Assembly (NCBI GenBank): GCA_013076295.1
Contig: RQOL01000616.1
Location: 5,298,392-5,362,391 of the forward strand
Origin: Sanderia malayensis
Lineage: Eukaryota; Cnidaria; Scyphozoa; Semaeostomeae; Pelagiidae
DNA: 64,000 nucleotides
Reading direction: 5' to 3'
Shown: positions 1 through 11,600 of the stretch, one piece after another
Numbering within the stretch: the stretch's first letter is position 1
Layout: each line of letters starts with the position of its first letter
Position numbers and translations under genes: made by a program
Notes under the pieces: generated by a model
What the model was told of the DNA's origin: nothing
The model's database searches: none
What the model saw: only the letters and a program-made list of their open reading frames with translations

Positions 1-1102
1 TCTCACCCTCATGGCAGCGAAGTATTACATGGCAACGAATGACACAGCGTTCTTGGCACAAACACTGCCTTTCTTGGAACGGGAGTATGATTTCTGGATG
101 AAGAAGAAGCAAGTGACGCTTGGTGCTCAGCACGGTTTTCAATCACCGGTCAACCTGAATCATTACTCGACGCCCCTTGGCCAACCGAGACCCGAATCTT
201 ATTGGAATGACGTGGAAACTGCAATCGAGGCTGGTGTTTATCAGAACGAGACCGAACGGCGGCAACTGTTCGCACACATTGCGTCAGCAGCTGAGAGTGG
301 ATGGGATTTCTCCTCGCGATGGTTCGCCTATACGGGAAAGCACGCCATGACGATGAAATCGATAAAGACTCGTGATATTGTTCCGGTTGATTTGAATGCT
401 ATATTGTGTAGAGTTGAACGCGAGCTCAGCTCACTGTCTGCATCGGCTGGTAATGCAACGAAAAGTCGTATCTACCAACAAGCGTACCAGCAACGCATGA
501 AGAACATCAACAGGGCGTTCTGGAGTGAAGAGAAAGGACAGTGGTTGGACTATGACATGCAGTCCCACAAACACAGATCGGAATTCTATGTATCAAATAT
601 CTCGCCAATCTGGGCCGATTGTTTTGAATCGAATCTCACACGTGCCAAGGTGGCAATTGAATCGATCAGGAAACAAGGTGTGCTCAATTACCCTGCCGGT
701 GTTCCAACATCGCTTCGCCGAACAGGGGAACAGTGGGATTTCCCCAACGCCTGGCCCCCGCTTCAGGACATGATGGAGGGGGCACTGAGGCGATCAGGAC
801 ACAAAGACCTCGCTTTCCAGCTGGCTAAAAACTGGATCGATACCAATTACTTTGGATGGAAGAAAACTGGACACATGCCAGAGAAGTTTGATGCTACCGT
901 CAAGGGGGGTATCGGGGGTGGGGGCGAGTACAAGGTGCAGCTTGGTTTTGGATGGACCAACGGAGTTGTCTTAGACTTTCTCAACCGATATGGTGATCGT
1001 TTGAAGGCGCCGAACAGTGGCACATCTGCACTTATGATAAACAGTGTTTTGTTCTTTACTTTGGGTGTTTTGTCTCCACTGCTTGCTCATCTGATGGAAT
1101 GA
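1..1102 (+). CDS. TREH: Trehalase (GH37), C-terminal part, GPI-anchored type
   Basis: Hydrolyses alpha,alpha-trehalose to two glucoses, normally at the cell surface. The frame is open from base 2 with no acceptor in view, so this is the 3' part of a gene starting before the window; the ATG at 11 is internal. Visible family signatures: the ESGWDF motif with the general-acid Asp at 305-307, the trehalase signature QWDFPNAWPP at 731-760, the MPEKFD segment with the probable catalytic Glu at 881-883, and the Gly-rich loop GGIGGGGEY at about 905-931. The protein ends in a hydrophobic stretch (about 1028-1099) closed by the stop at 1100-1102, as in a GPI-attachment signal. The N-terminal signature lies outside. 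PDS5 exons start 585 bp downstream on the same strand. Identification is secure; the anchor is inferred. Confidence 0.95.
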   Translation, partial: LTLMAAKYYMATNDTAFLAQTLPFLEREYDFWMKKKQVTLGAQHGFQSPVNLNHYSTPLGQPRPESYWNDVETAIEAGVYQNETERRQLFAHIASAAESGWDFSSRWFAYTGKHAMTMKSIKTRDIVPVDLNAILCRVERELSSLSASAGNATKSRIYQQAYQQRMKNINRAFWSEEKGQWLDYDMQSHKHRSEFYVSNISPIWADCFESNLTRAKVAIESIRKQGVLNYPAGVPTSLRRTGEQWDFPNAWPPLQDMMEGALRRSGHKDLAFQLAKNWIDTNYFGWKKTGHMPEKFDATVKGGIGGGGEYKVQLGFGWTNGVVLDFLNRYGDRLKAPNSGTSALMINSVLFFTLGVLSPLLAHLME

Positions 1103-1231
1103 AAAGAGAGATATTTGCTATCTATTACATATCTGCTACTGTGCTTTTGATTATCTTTTTAGCTGCTATTGAAATATCATTTAACCATTGTTATAGCCAT
1201 TTCAATCCCTGCTGGTGGAAATCCAATTGTA

Positions 1232-1383
1232 TACAGTAAAAACCCGCACATAAGAACAAATGGATTAAGAACCTTCAGGTTGATATTTCTGCTCAAAGCA
1301 ATAGACAAAACAATAGCCTATTGTCTTAGAACAATAGGCTGGAAGGAAAATTTACAGGTTCTTATATGCGGGTTTTTACTGTA
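1232..1383. mobile_element. MITE family A, complete copy (TA-flanked)
   Basis: A 152-bp non-coding element with terminal inverted repeats of about 25 bp: the left end (1232-1257) is the near-perfect reverse complement of the right end (1358-1383), with ends reading CAGTAAAAACCCGC. Both ends are flanked by TA, the target of Tc1/mariner-type transposition. The interior carries ACAATAG/CTATTGT motifs that recur at 21153 and 54003. It lies between the trehalase stop and the first visible PDS5 exon. The mariner assignment is inferred from the TA flank. Confidence 0.7.
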
Positions 1384-1686
1384 GCCACCGTCATTAATGC
1401 TATATGTTGAATTTAACTGTGTGGTTGATAATAAGCAGGGGGGCTGCCAGTGTTGCCGCTCATTTTTTATTTTGTATTTTCTGTGCCATGCTGCTGTTAA
1501 TGATCTATTGCTGATTCGAATTTTCGCAAAGATAAATGTTTCATTTTTGCAAAACTAGACCATTTCTGTGCCTATTCTGTTCTGCTGGAATCCGGCTAGA
1601 TTTTCCGCACTGTAATGCGGTGATTTCTGTTTACTGAATATATTGTCTTATGATTTTATCTCATTAATGGGTTTCCATTGTTTTAG

Positions 1687-4600
1687 ATTCAAGGAATAAA
1701 GCTATTGGTGAAGTGGCTATTGGGTCTTCAGTCGAATCAAAGAAACTCGGCTGTGCCCGTCTTTCGAATGCTGGATAAAATGTTGAAGAATAATGGCGAT
1801 CTCAATGGCAATGGCAAAACGAGGTTCGTATACCAAAATATATTCAGTATGCAAAGATATGTTGAGGTTTTTGTGTATATAATGTATATATGTACATTTA
1901 GGTACACGATTACAATTGAAGTAAGAAGAATTAGACAACTATATTCATGAATAGAGTAGAAGCAAGAAAGTAGACTTAGTTCTCTGTTACTCCGAGTTTC
2001 AAGCTTACGCATTCATCAGACAGACTATACTTACTTGCAATGTACTTCTGTACATCGAGCACTGTGATGTCAGTGGAGACAATACGCATCTATATATATA
2101 TTCATGAATGTAGTTGTTGGATTTTCTTGCTTTTACTGCCCTTTACTTACATATATTGCGCACTCTACCACAGGCACACCAATTCACTTATTTTGTATAT
2201 ACACCTTTATGTGAACACGTGTTCGTGTATATGTAAAGGTTCATCTGCTGAGGTATTGTAAGAAATTTAGCACCAAAGTAAGCAGTGGCCTCTTTTGAAT
2301 CGATCACCTATCATTACAAATTTGATTATTGAGGCTATTCTTTCCCATGCAGCACTAAGGACAAGACCCGGCTGCGACTCGCAGCTGCCAAAGGTATGAT
2401 CAACCTCGTCCAGGACTCGAACTACGCTGATGTAATCACCAGAGAGCAATACCAACAACTTGCCTTGACAATGAAGGTCTGTACATATGCATTTATATCC
2501 ACGCAACAGTCTGCTACACTTAGTTCGGACTGTATTTGTTGTCAGGCTTTGGATTTTAGCTCTCATCATTTATGTTTATGTTGCGATGTTACGATTTTCG
2601 TATAGGATTCCTGTTACGACGTTCGGGAGAAGTTCGCCTTCAAGATTCACAGTGGTCTGGGTACTTTGAAATTGCCATTGGATTACCTGGCCTTCTTCAT
2701 GCTTTCTGCCACCGACCAAACGAAGGAAAGGAAAATTCAGGTACGATAAGACTTGATGCATGCATGAATAAATAGTCGATATTACAGACGTTTATGTTCG
2801 TATATGACTCACGTATGCCCCTCTATCTGTTATAGACATAGCACTATCTATAGTAGCGATGAAACATTAGCTTTAACTTTCTCCATTAATTGGCTATCTT
2901 TGCTCAACTATAAAGGTGTCTTACCCCATTCTGTAGTGTTTCATAGTTTTTAGTTCTGGGGAAACGTCATTGAAGGAAATTTCTTTTGACACTTTTGGTT
3001 TATTGTAGCTACGTTTTCAGGATTACCGTATCACTTAGATTTAATAAGCATTGAATTCGAATTCCAGGCACGTCAGATAATTGCAAAGAACGCAACACAG
3101 AGACGCGAATACGTGAAGCATAATTCTCAGACAGCCGGTAACCATTTTATTTTATATAAAAAGTTCAAAACTGATTTCAGTTCTCCTTTAAACAGGTTAA
3201 CGCAGAAGGATCAAGGAATATACCTTGTGTTTTTATCTTGTAGCTTTACAGTATACAATGTTACCTGAATATTCTTTGCCGTACGCTATCTATCTGATGT
3301 CACACTATCCTGGGTTTGATCAAAAGAAGGCAGACTCCGTCAACGAAGCTAGAGAGTAAGCATTCTTTATTACACTGCAAATACTCCAATAAACGCCCCT
3401 AATAATCTCCCAGAATTAAATAAATGCTCCAGGCGTTTAGTCCTACTGCCGTAAAGGTCTTTCACGTTTAATACCATTTTTTACAACTGCTGTCAAGGTC
3501 CACGTCGTCTTTTTGCGTCTTTGTTATTGCATGTGGAATGCTGACGATTTCTCTGTCCTTTTGCCAGGCATTTATGGTTCTTCTTGGAGCCACTTCTTGG
3601 CCAGAAAGGTGATAAAGCGAGTTTTCTGAAAAAAATGACTGAGAACATAAAGCAACTACGTGATGCCGCATGTCCTGAGGATGAATCACAAAATGAGGTA
3701 TGAGATTATTATTGCCTTCTTTTTCATGTGAAATTTATGTTTGATTTTTATGATGGGATTTCCAGAGACAGGAGTCCCCCTTTAGCCCCTATCAAATGGT
3801 AGTAGCGAATGGAAGGAAAGCATTCGAATCGACTACCCTGACGTACTTACTTTACGATAAGATAAGTCGATTCCACAATCATCATCATTTTGTTTTGTTT
3901 GTTTTAGAAATTATACGTCGTTTGTGATCTCGTTATATGGTTGCTGACAAATAAGGTAAACATTTTATTAACTCAGGTAACATTTTTCCTATTTTCATGC
4001 ATGCAGGCTTATCTAATTGATTGCCATTAAGTCTTTCAATTGCAAAGAGTTTGTAATGTATACTAACTTTGGAAATTTCTCTTGTAGACGCACACAGTAT
4101 TCTTGAAGGAGTTTCAAGGAAGTCCAGTGCTTCCAAAGAAGTTATTCCAGCCATCGGCTAAGAAGGTAAGTTTTATTGTGCAGGGAATTTTAGAATTTAT
4201 ACGTCATAACTCCTGATTAGTCCTCATAGTCCAAGATTGCTCGTATGTAAGACCCATGTGACTCTGCTTTCCAGATGAAACCAAACACGAAGAACTATTT
4301 GCCAATCGGTTTCCATGCATCGCCAAGGGTAGGTTTCCAATCAAGACAACTTGTTTTATTGATTCTAATCATGCTAGATTGATAGCTATGTCAATGAGCT
4401 GTCTTGTCTTGATTGATAGCTATGTCAATGTCACTGCACAATCTCATGGAGTTTTGGGTTGCTTTATGGGATGCAAGGTGCAGTTTCAGGTATACCATTG
4501 GCTGAAAAGCACTGACGTAATAACTTTTTAAATTTAAGGGAAGGAAACCGATTCCTATTGATGTAAGAGTGACGTCAACTAAGGTGAAGACGCCAGTGAA

Positions 4601-6162
4601 ATCGAAGGTCACTCCCAACAAAAGGTATGCACGTATTTAATTGTATTCGGTGCTTTATGTTTGGATGCAACATTGTTTAATAATGGCTTTAATGAATTTT
4701 ATAGAACGATGAGAGTCAGAACGAAAGAGTCGGTTACTAAAACAGCTGATTTAGAAACTGAAACTCCATCCAAATATGACACCTCAAGGTTAGTATAAAA
4801 GTATGTTTACATACCTTTATTCATACTGCAGCGCATACCTTGCATGGCTATATTGTTGCTTGTTTCTTCAACCTGACGGCTTGACTCGCCACATTGTATC
4901 CCTGTGCCTCAGTTGTTTTTGATGGCTCAGTTAAAGTGTTGACCGAGGCACAGGGACGCAATGTAGTGAGTCTACCTGTCGACCCCGGCCCTTCGCATGG
5001 ATTGTGCTTTTTATTACCCAGTTAAATACGTGTACCGATTGATTTTAATCGTGTGCTGTTTTCGCTGCAGAGATGCTAAGTTTTCTGGCGAAGAAGAAAG
5101 TGACATTGTCAGTGATGCTAGCGCCGACGAGAAAGCACCAAAGCCTGCCAAGAAGGCGAATAAGCCATCCTCAACTCGTTCGCCAATCAGGACCAAAGTT
5201 GCAGAGAGGTCTTCGAAGAGACAAACAACTTTGCAAGAGATTAGAGATGAAGTCAGGCCGACACGAACGCGTGAAACAAGGTCTACTGGCCGTTCAGATC
5301 GTGCAGTTGATGAGAAGGAAAGCCCAGAGGATGTGGAGGAGAGTCCGTTGGATCAAATTGAAGATATTGGTGCCGAGCTGGATGCGTCTCTGTCCAACGA
5401 ATCGTCGCCAAATGATTCTCACGTGGTAACGAATGATACCGATGCAACTGCAAAGTCAAGGTAAGCTTTCATGCATTCTCATAGGCATGACAGAATTGTT
5501 CTTTGAGGCTGAAAGATGTCTCCGAGAAAATCTAGTTTATTCAAGATAGCATTTTCAATGCCTCATATTTGGAGATATCTTTTTGGGAAAGGATTTACTT
5601 TGAATTGCATTAAGATTGCATTAGGATTGCATTAAGAACTTTCAGATCAAAGGTGTTTACGAACGAGGATTTTTTTCAAGTGACTGTTTTGCTGTTTGAT
5701 AAGTGAAAGGGTTGTTTGGCATTGTGTTTCAATTTTCAGGAACAACATTAGAATGACAGCAGGGAAGAGAAATTTTGCCACAAAAGAAACCGAAATAGAG
5801 AGAGAGGAGAAGCCTGCAAAAAGACCAAAGATTGTCAAATCTGTCTTGTGAGTATCTGGATATTTTACATTCACGTAAACATTTTATGTTGATTTCTTTC
5901 TGATAATATATGCTAACTGGAACTTGTTGTGAACTCTTTTGTTGCCCAGGTCTGACGTGGTGGCATCCACTGAAGAGCCAGAAACGAATAAAGAGGCAAT
6001 TGTGGCTTCTGATGACGAACCAGTGAAATTGAATGTATGTTTTTGCATATTGTTATATATAAGCCACTATTTTCTTATTTGACAACTCGTACTTTAATTA
6101 TCTCTAATTTCTGTTATTCTTCTTTCAAGATCAAAAGAAAGACCAGATTGAGAAAACGATAG
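1687..6162 (+). CDS. PDS5: Sister-chromatid cohesion protein PDS5, C-terminal part (15 exons)
   Basis: PDS5 is a HEAT-repeat regulator of cohesin loading and release. Exons: 1687-1823, 2353-2476, 2606-2740, 3068-3137, 3244-3355, 3568-3697, 3908-3955, 4088-4165, 4275-4328, 4539-4624, 4705-4788, 5071-5460, 5740-5847, 5950-6034, 6130-6162 (TAG). All have AG/GT borders and reading phase is kept through every junction, giving 557 codons. Family matches include KLLVKWLLGLQ, TKDKTRLRLAAAKGMINL, REYVKHN, MLPEYSLPYAIYLMSHYPGF, HLWFFLEPLL and KLYVVCDLV, in the order found in vertebrate PDS5A/B. The last five exons encode a charged, Ser/Lys/Glu-rich disordered tail like that of PDS5B. The N-terminal two thirds is absent: the exon upstream in the window belongs to trehalase. 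Either trehalase is nested in a PDS5 intron or the copy is partial. Confidence 0.9.
4377..4430. repeat. 20-bp direct duplication in a PDS5 intron
   Basis: The 20-mer GATTGATAGCTATGTCAATG occurs exactly at 4377-4396 and again at 4411-4430, a period of 34 bp, in the intron 4329-4538. It looks like a small slippage or repair duplication. Confidence 0.8.
4883..4972. repeat. Inverted repeat / hairpin in a PDS5 intron
   Basis: Arms 4883-4910 and 4945-4972 are 28-bp reverse complements with about four mismatches, centred on CCCTGTGCCTC / GAGGCACAGGG. Spacer 34 bp. It is probably a short foldback element; no coding content. Confidence 0.7.
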
Positions 6163-8699
6163 ATAACTGCTTCATTTCTCACCAGTTGTTTGGTTTCCAC
6201 TCGTTCTTGTCATGTTTGGTTGGTAAGTGGATGTTTGATTATTGTTTCGCAATTCTGGTGCTGCCAATGCGTGTAGACTACGCAACTGCACAAGTGGAGG
6301 AAAAGCTCTTGAAGCAGAAAGACGAACAAGGTCAGATCTGGCTCGTTAGCCAGCGTTTTGAACAGTTTTACTCAAGTTTTCGTCACTCTCAGTGGCTCTT
6401 TGCTCGATGTTTCGAAGTTACGATGTTTCGATGTTTCGAAGTTACGGAATCATTGGCCGTGGTTTCGCGTTTCATCCGTGGCTGTTAAGTTGTGGCTTTT
6501 ATTGTCACTGCAAGTTTTTAATTGAAGAGACGATTCTCACGTTTATTCCACAATCTCTGAAGGTTAATATTCAGTGAAACCCAAGAACGTTTATAACCAG
6601 TAGCTATTCTTATAAGCAGAATCCAATTTGAATTGTTTCAAGTGCAGTTATATGCTTTTTATTGACTTCACCTTGTTCAGTGGGGTTTAGCAAACGAACA
6701 AAAAGCAATTTGTTTTGCCAACTTTATTTTCATGCAAGTTCACATGAACATTTTTTATTTTGTAATCGCAAATATTTCAGAAATATTTTAGCATTGTAAA
6801 GTTACCACATGTATCTATATTCTAAATTGCACAAGACGTTCAGAAAAAGTAGATTTTAAACCAGACATTCTTTGGGTTACCTTTCTGTGCACCCTGTGAA
6901 CATTGGAGCTTCTGTCAATTTGTTCATTTTTTACTGCCCCAAGCCTCTCTCTCGCCACGAAACACGACCATTGTTTATCAGATTCGAGGCTGCCTCCTGC
7001 ACAGGTTATACTCCGCATTGTCTGCACAACTCGTGGAAACAAGAGTAAAGAAACATACTGCATAACATACTGTTTCTATACTTCTATCTTTAAGGCATGA
7101 CTCGGAAAATAGAATACATTGCAGTGTAGTGCAAGTCTATACATTCATCTTATGATCCACAGCTTTCTGTTCGTCGTTAGCTGCTACAGGTCCTTTTGTC
7201 AGACCTATATCTGTGATTGAGTGTTGTGCAGCCAGATATGACAACGCCCACATTTTGATTACATGCCCCAGAGCTTTCTCTGCTTTTATCAACCCATGTT
7301 CGACCTTGGGCTGTGCTCGAGGGGCATGTGTCTGGCTTGCACATACAATGAATTCACGTAGACGCGAATTGAAAACCCATTCACCCACTGACACTGCAAA
7401 TTCGCGGTTAATTCTCATCAGTCTGAGTAAATCAGATTAATGGTTAGCAAGTGAAAATTCTTCCCAAACGATCTACACTCACGAACTGATTTGAGCCTTT
7501 ATTCCACTTCTATGCATCATTAAAACCACATGTTATCTCAAGAAGCATGATCACTCCTCTTCAATGAAAACTATCAATTATACTGATGTCTTCAGCAGAC
7601 GTTCCTTCAATTCATGGTCAGATAAGCAACTGGTTGAGCGCCACATCTTGTTAGTTGTGGTCACATGAATCGCCCTTGATGCATGCATGCGATTTTATCT
7701 GACGTCCAACTCGTTTCGATATATAATGTTCATTCTCTTCCCATGGTCTACGGATGGTTTTATCGTGCTCCACAAGCTTCAATACGCAATCACGATATGT
7801 CCTGCGTGTGTGTGTCTTATTGTGTTAGAATAATCTGGCTGTCTGGGCCCTTAAATTTCACTGTTTAATTTCGCAATGACTGTTTTGTTACATAATTGTG
7901 TATTCATTAGACTAGTACTTGCTTTCTCGAACGATTTTAGAGAATCGTACAGGGGAAATTTCTTCATACAGCAACGAGGGAACATTTCATTTTCTATAAG
8001 GGAACAGGGAAACATAGCCCCATCCCCCCTATGCGAGCCCTATTTTCCATTTCCCCTCGTTTTGGTACAAAATAGTTAGGGTATGCATTTTCGCTGTCTC
8101 GAACTAATTTCAATTTCTTTGAGAGTTCAAGATGGCGGATGTCACGGGTTTTGCATCGAAGTTCGCAAAAGAAAACGCAAATGGACCCAGCACACAAACA
8201 GATGCCTTATGACGTAATACAGTACGGAGTCGATTACTGAACTACGAAGGAATCATGATGATTGTATTCCAATGAACAATTCATTATTAAAATTCAACAC
8301 GTTTACATATACTTGTCGAAAAATATGCAACAACATTTGCTATTACTAAGTACTAATGTAACCGCAAAAACTGCTTGAATATAAAGGTTTTTATTTTGCG
8401 AACTAATAATTGAAAAACAATTCTCAGAATCAAATATCTGATTAAAACGGGGCTTTATCATTACAGTTAAAGATGCTTGGAAATTTTGCATCTCTCCCTC
8501 GGATGAAAAACGCATTTATTTACCTTGACCAAAGTTTGTCATGCTATCAAAGGGTATATATCTGACCCCCACCCCCCTACTTTGTTTCAATTCATCTTTG
8601 TTCCCCTTTGATGCGAGGACAAAATCAAGCGAATATCTTCGTCTTCAAAAGACGTATTACATAATTCAACAGCTATTTGTTTTGTTATGCAAAGACAAT
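6163..8699. other. Intergenic stretch without a supportable gene
   Basis: Lies between the PDS5 stop and the receptor stop on the other strand. ORFs here are short, overlap on both strands and show no family similarity or splice pattern. The first few hundred bases are probably PDS5 3' UTR and contain a 16-bp duplication (6405-6420 and 6429-6444). TTTATT at 8515-8520 reads AATAAA on the minus strand and is a good polyadenylation signal for the receptor gene ending at 8700. Confidence 0.6.
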
Positions 8700-11600
8700 C
8701 TAACTGTCTGATCTACTCGGAGGTGCGTGCATAACAATGGGCTGCATAACATTATGTCCCTGCTGCCCGGTGGAAGTCACGGGTATGATGCGTACAAAGT
8801 TCGGATCATGATGCTGAACATACGTCGGAGCTTTCATGTAATATTCGGGTGGGTACCTCGACATCGCCATGGGGTTCGTCGCTGGAGGATAATGGGCTGT
8901 TGTTGTTGTGGGAGGAGGATATGGATTGTTCATGATTCGTTTCTCCGAATCTTGCGATGATGCATCTCCTCTGGCCTGCTGGTGTTGCACTGGTCCGGGT
9001 TTTAGCATCATCATCATTGACGAATGCGCGGGAGATGTGAGCCTGTCGCATTCTGCACTGTTGTGATCAATCATCATCAGTGGCTTTTCTTCTTTGCTGT
9101 TTGTTGTACTCGCCGCGGCGCTGCGTGGTTTTGCGCCATCGTAGTCGTCGTGTAGTGACATAGCAGCCTCGTTTCTCTGTTGTTTATCAGCCTCGGATTC
9201 GCTTCGTTTTCGGTGCCTGCGCACTCCGAGGAATACGGCGACAAGAACGATGACCACTACGCATGCTGTAATGCCGATAATTGCTGTGACATTTGGCGAC
9301 TTCAAGTTGTTAGAATTGTGCGAAGTATCAATGTTTTTGTTGTTGTTAGTCTGTTGACTTGGGTTATTTCCAGTGTCTGCATTTTTTCGAGGTGCTTCTT
9401 TCTTCACGATTTTCTTCTCTGTAAGAAATTTAAATCAAATATTGCTACTCAGAGCTTTTTAGATAATCTAGATTGTCCGCACTTTTGACGTCACAGTTCA
9501 ACTCATTCAATCGTGGAGTGCCTATTGTCGACAATATCCTTATTGCATTGCATCGTATCACCCTAGTTCGTTTCGACATATAAAATTACTTACTGTTCAG
9601 CTGCATATATTCCGCAGACAAGAACGTGTCCGCAGTGGACAGCCCGGATGAATCAGGATACGACAACAATTCCAGTGTCATCACATTCCCTTCAGATTCG
9701 TATCTCCACGGGTACTTTGGCTCTGGTCCGGGTTTTAGCAATGTCAAGAGGGCAGTGTTACCGCTTGCGATCCTCACCCAACCGGCCTTGAGAGTGAGTT
9801 TCGTCACATTCAAAGATATCCTCTCTCCCTTCTTGACGAGTATTTTCCATTCGCAACTTCTCGTTTCTCTACTCGGTAATCGAGACACAATTTTACCGTA
9901 CTTGGCTTGCATCGTGCAGCCGCAGTTGCACCGAAGGACCTTCTTTTCTAAAAAAAATAATGATACAATATACGATTATACTATTGAAGTGATACATGTT
10001 ATTGGACAAAAGTAAAACTAAGCGTTAACCGCTGACCGTTAACCTTTGGACTACCAGGCCTGATATTTTTATTCGTTGGATTATTACATTTTATCCTTTT
10101 GCGTTCTGTCTATCATGATATTTCTCTTGTGAATTTTACTATTACTCTCATATGATTGTAAAAATAAAGACAAACACTTTTTTAACTAGAGTTAAAGAAC
10201 CACACCTTAGTTGTGGCTCTTCAACTCATAAAAACCATGTATGAATTTCTATTCAGAGAAACTCTGGTGAAGTTAAGGCATACAACAGCACATCGAACGA
10301 AAACAATAGTTTCTCGAATAGAGAACAATAGAAACAATAGCTTATCGAACAAAGACAATAGTCACTTGACCAATGGAAACACTAGCCCATCGTGCCAAGT
10401 AAGACAATGTAAGTCACTGGGATATGGAACAATAGAATCAATGTTTTGGTTCTTACTGGGACATGTGAGCATTTGACATGGTGCGTACATCTCTTTTGGT
10501 CCAGCGCATGTGCCAGTTGATGTGGGCGAGGTCTTGATGCAACTTCTTTGGCGTCTTTGCCTTCCCTGACCACACGTCACTGAACATTCAGAATATCTCG
10601 ACCAGGAAGACCATTTCATTTGACCTAAAGGGAACAAATCAAAATGTCTTTAATCACTTCGAACACTTCTCACCAAATAATAACAATACAGAACATAATT
10701 TTGTTCCACATTGTTTCATTTTAGAACTATAATCTATATATACCCCGATTATTGTTCTGAGCTTGAAATATGTGGTCCATTATTTCTGTGAATCATAATT
10801 GAGACATCAACTCCAGGCAGAGACGCAAACACGGACCAGACAGGGTGTGTGGTGGCATTTTTTGCATTGTTTTGATATTTTTAGTGCAAGATATTTGCTT
10901 GTTGCCAATATTCTGGCAAAACGAGCTGTCAAACTGTCTCTCAGACATACCAGACATGACTTAGCCTTGGCCAATATGGCCATATTTAAAAATAGATAAA
11001 CCTCGATTATGTGAATACAAAGTCCAATGTTCTAAATAAATGTTAAGCCATTCGTTTAAAACCCATCATCCTCTCCGGATGTTCATGATTCTAGTGATTT
11101 TAGTAATTTTTTGCGATTAAAATTGATCCGTCTGTGATATCTTGTAAGCCTGATCTTCACGATTCTGTATTGGTTTTATAGTCAAACTCAAATATATATA
11201 AGCTTGAGAATCTAGCCTGATTTATCCAAATATTACTTCGTCTGACACTTTTGGTGCCAATCGTCAAACTTTGCTTCGTGAAATATTTGCATTTTGTTCA
11301 GTTATACTAATGGACGTGCCTTAGGCAATCGTATTTGTTTACATTCCATTCAGGTTATCACGTATCTCTGATGTTCGACCTTGTGCAAATTTATACTCCC
11401 ACACAAGTCCAATGTTCCTTTCTCTTCTCCTACCACTGCTATGCTAATCGCCTATCACTGTTTCTGGATAAAAATAGGAACTGAATCTGGGCCACCAAGG
11501 CAAGAAAAACTTCAAAGGATTTTAAGAGTTTGCTCTTCTCGATTGAAATTGCAGATAAATGCAATTATTTGTCTTTAGGCTAGTTTCCTCGATATGGGAA

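Noticed and set aside
4997..5070. ATG-started extension of the long PDS5 exon
   Set aside because: The first 74 bases are intron; the exon starts at 5071 after CTGCAG in the phase demanded by the previous exon.
9180..10015. Plus-strand ORFs of about 100 and 129 codons
   Set aside because: Antisense shadows of the receptor TM and CUB-like exons.
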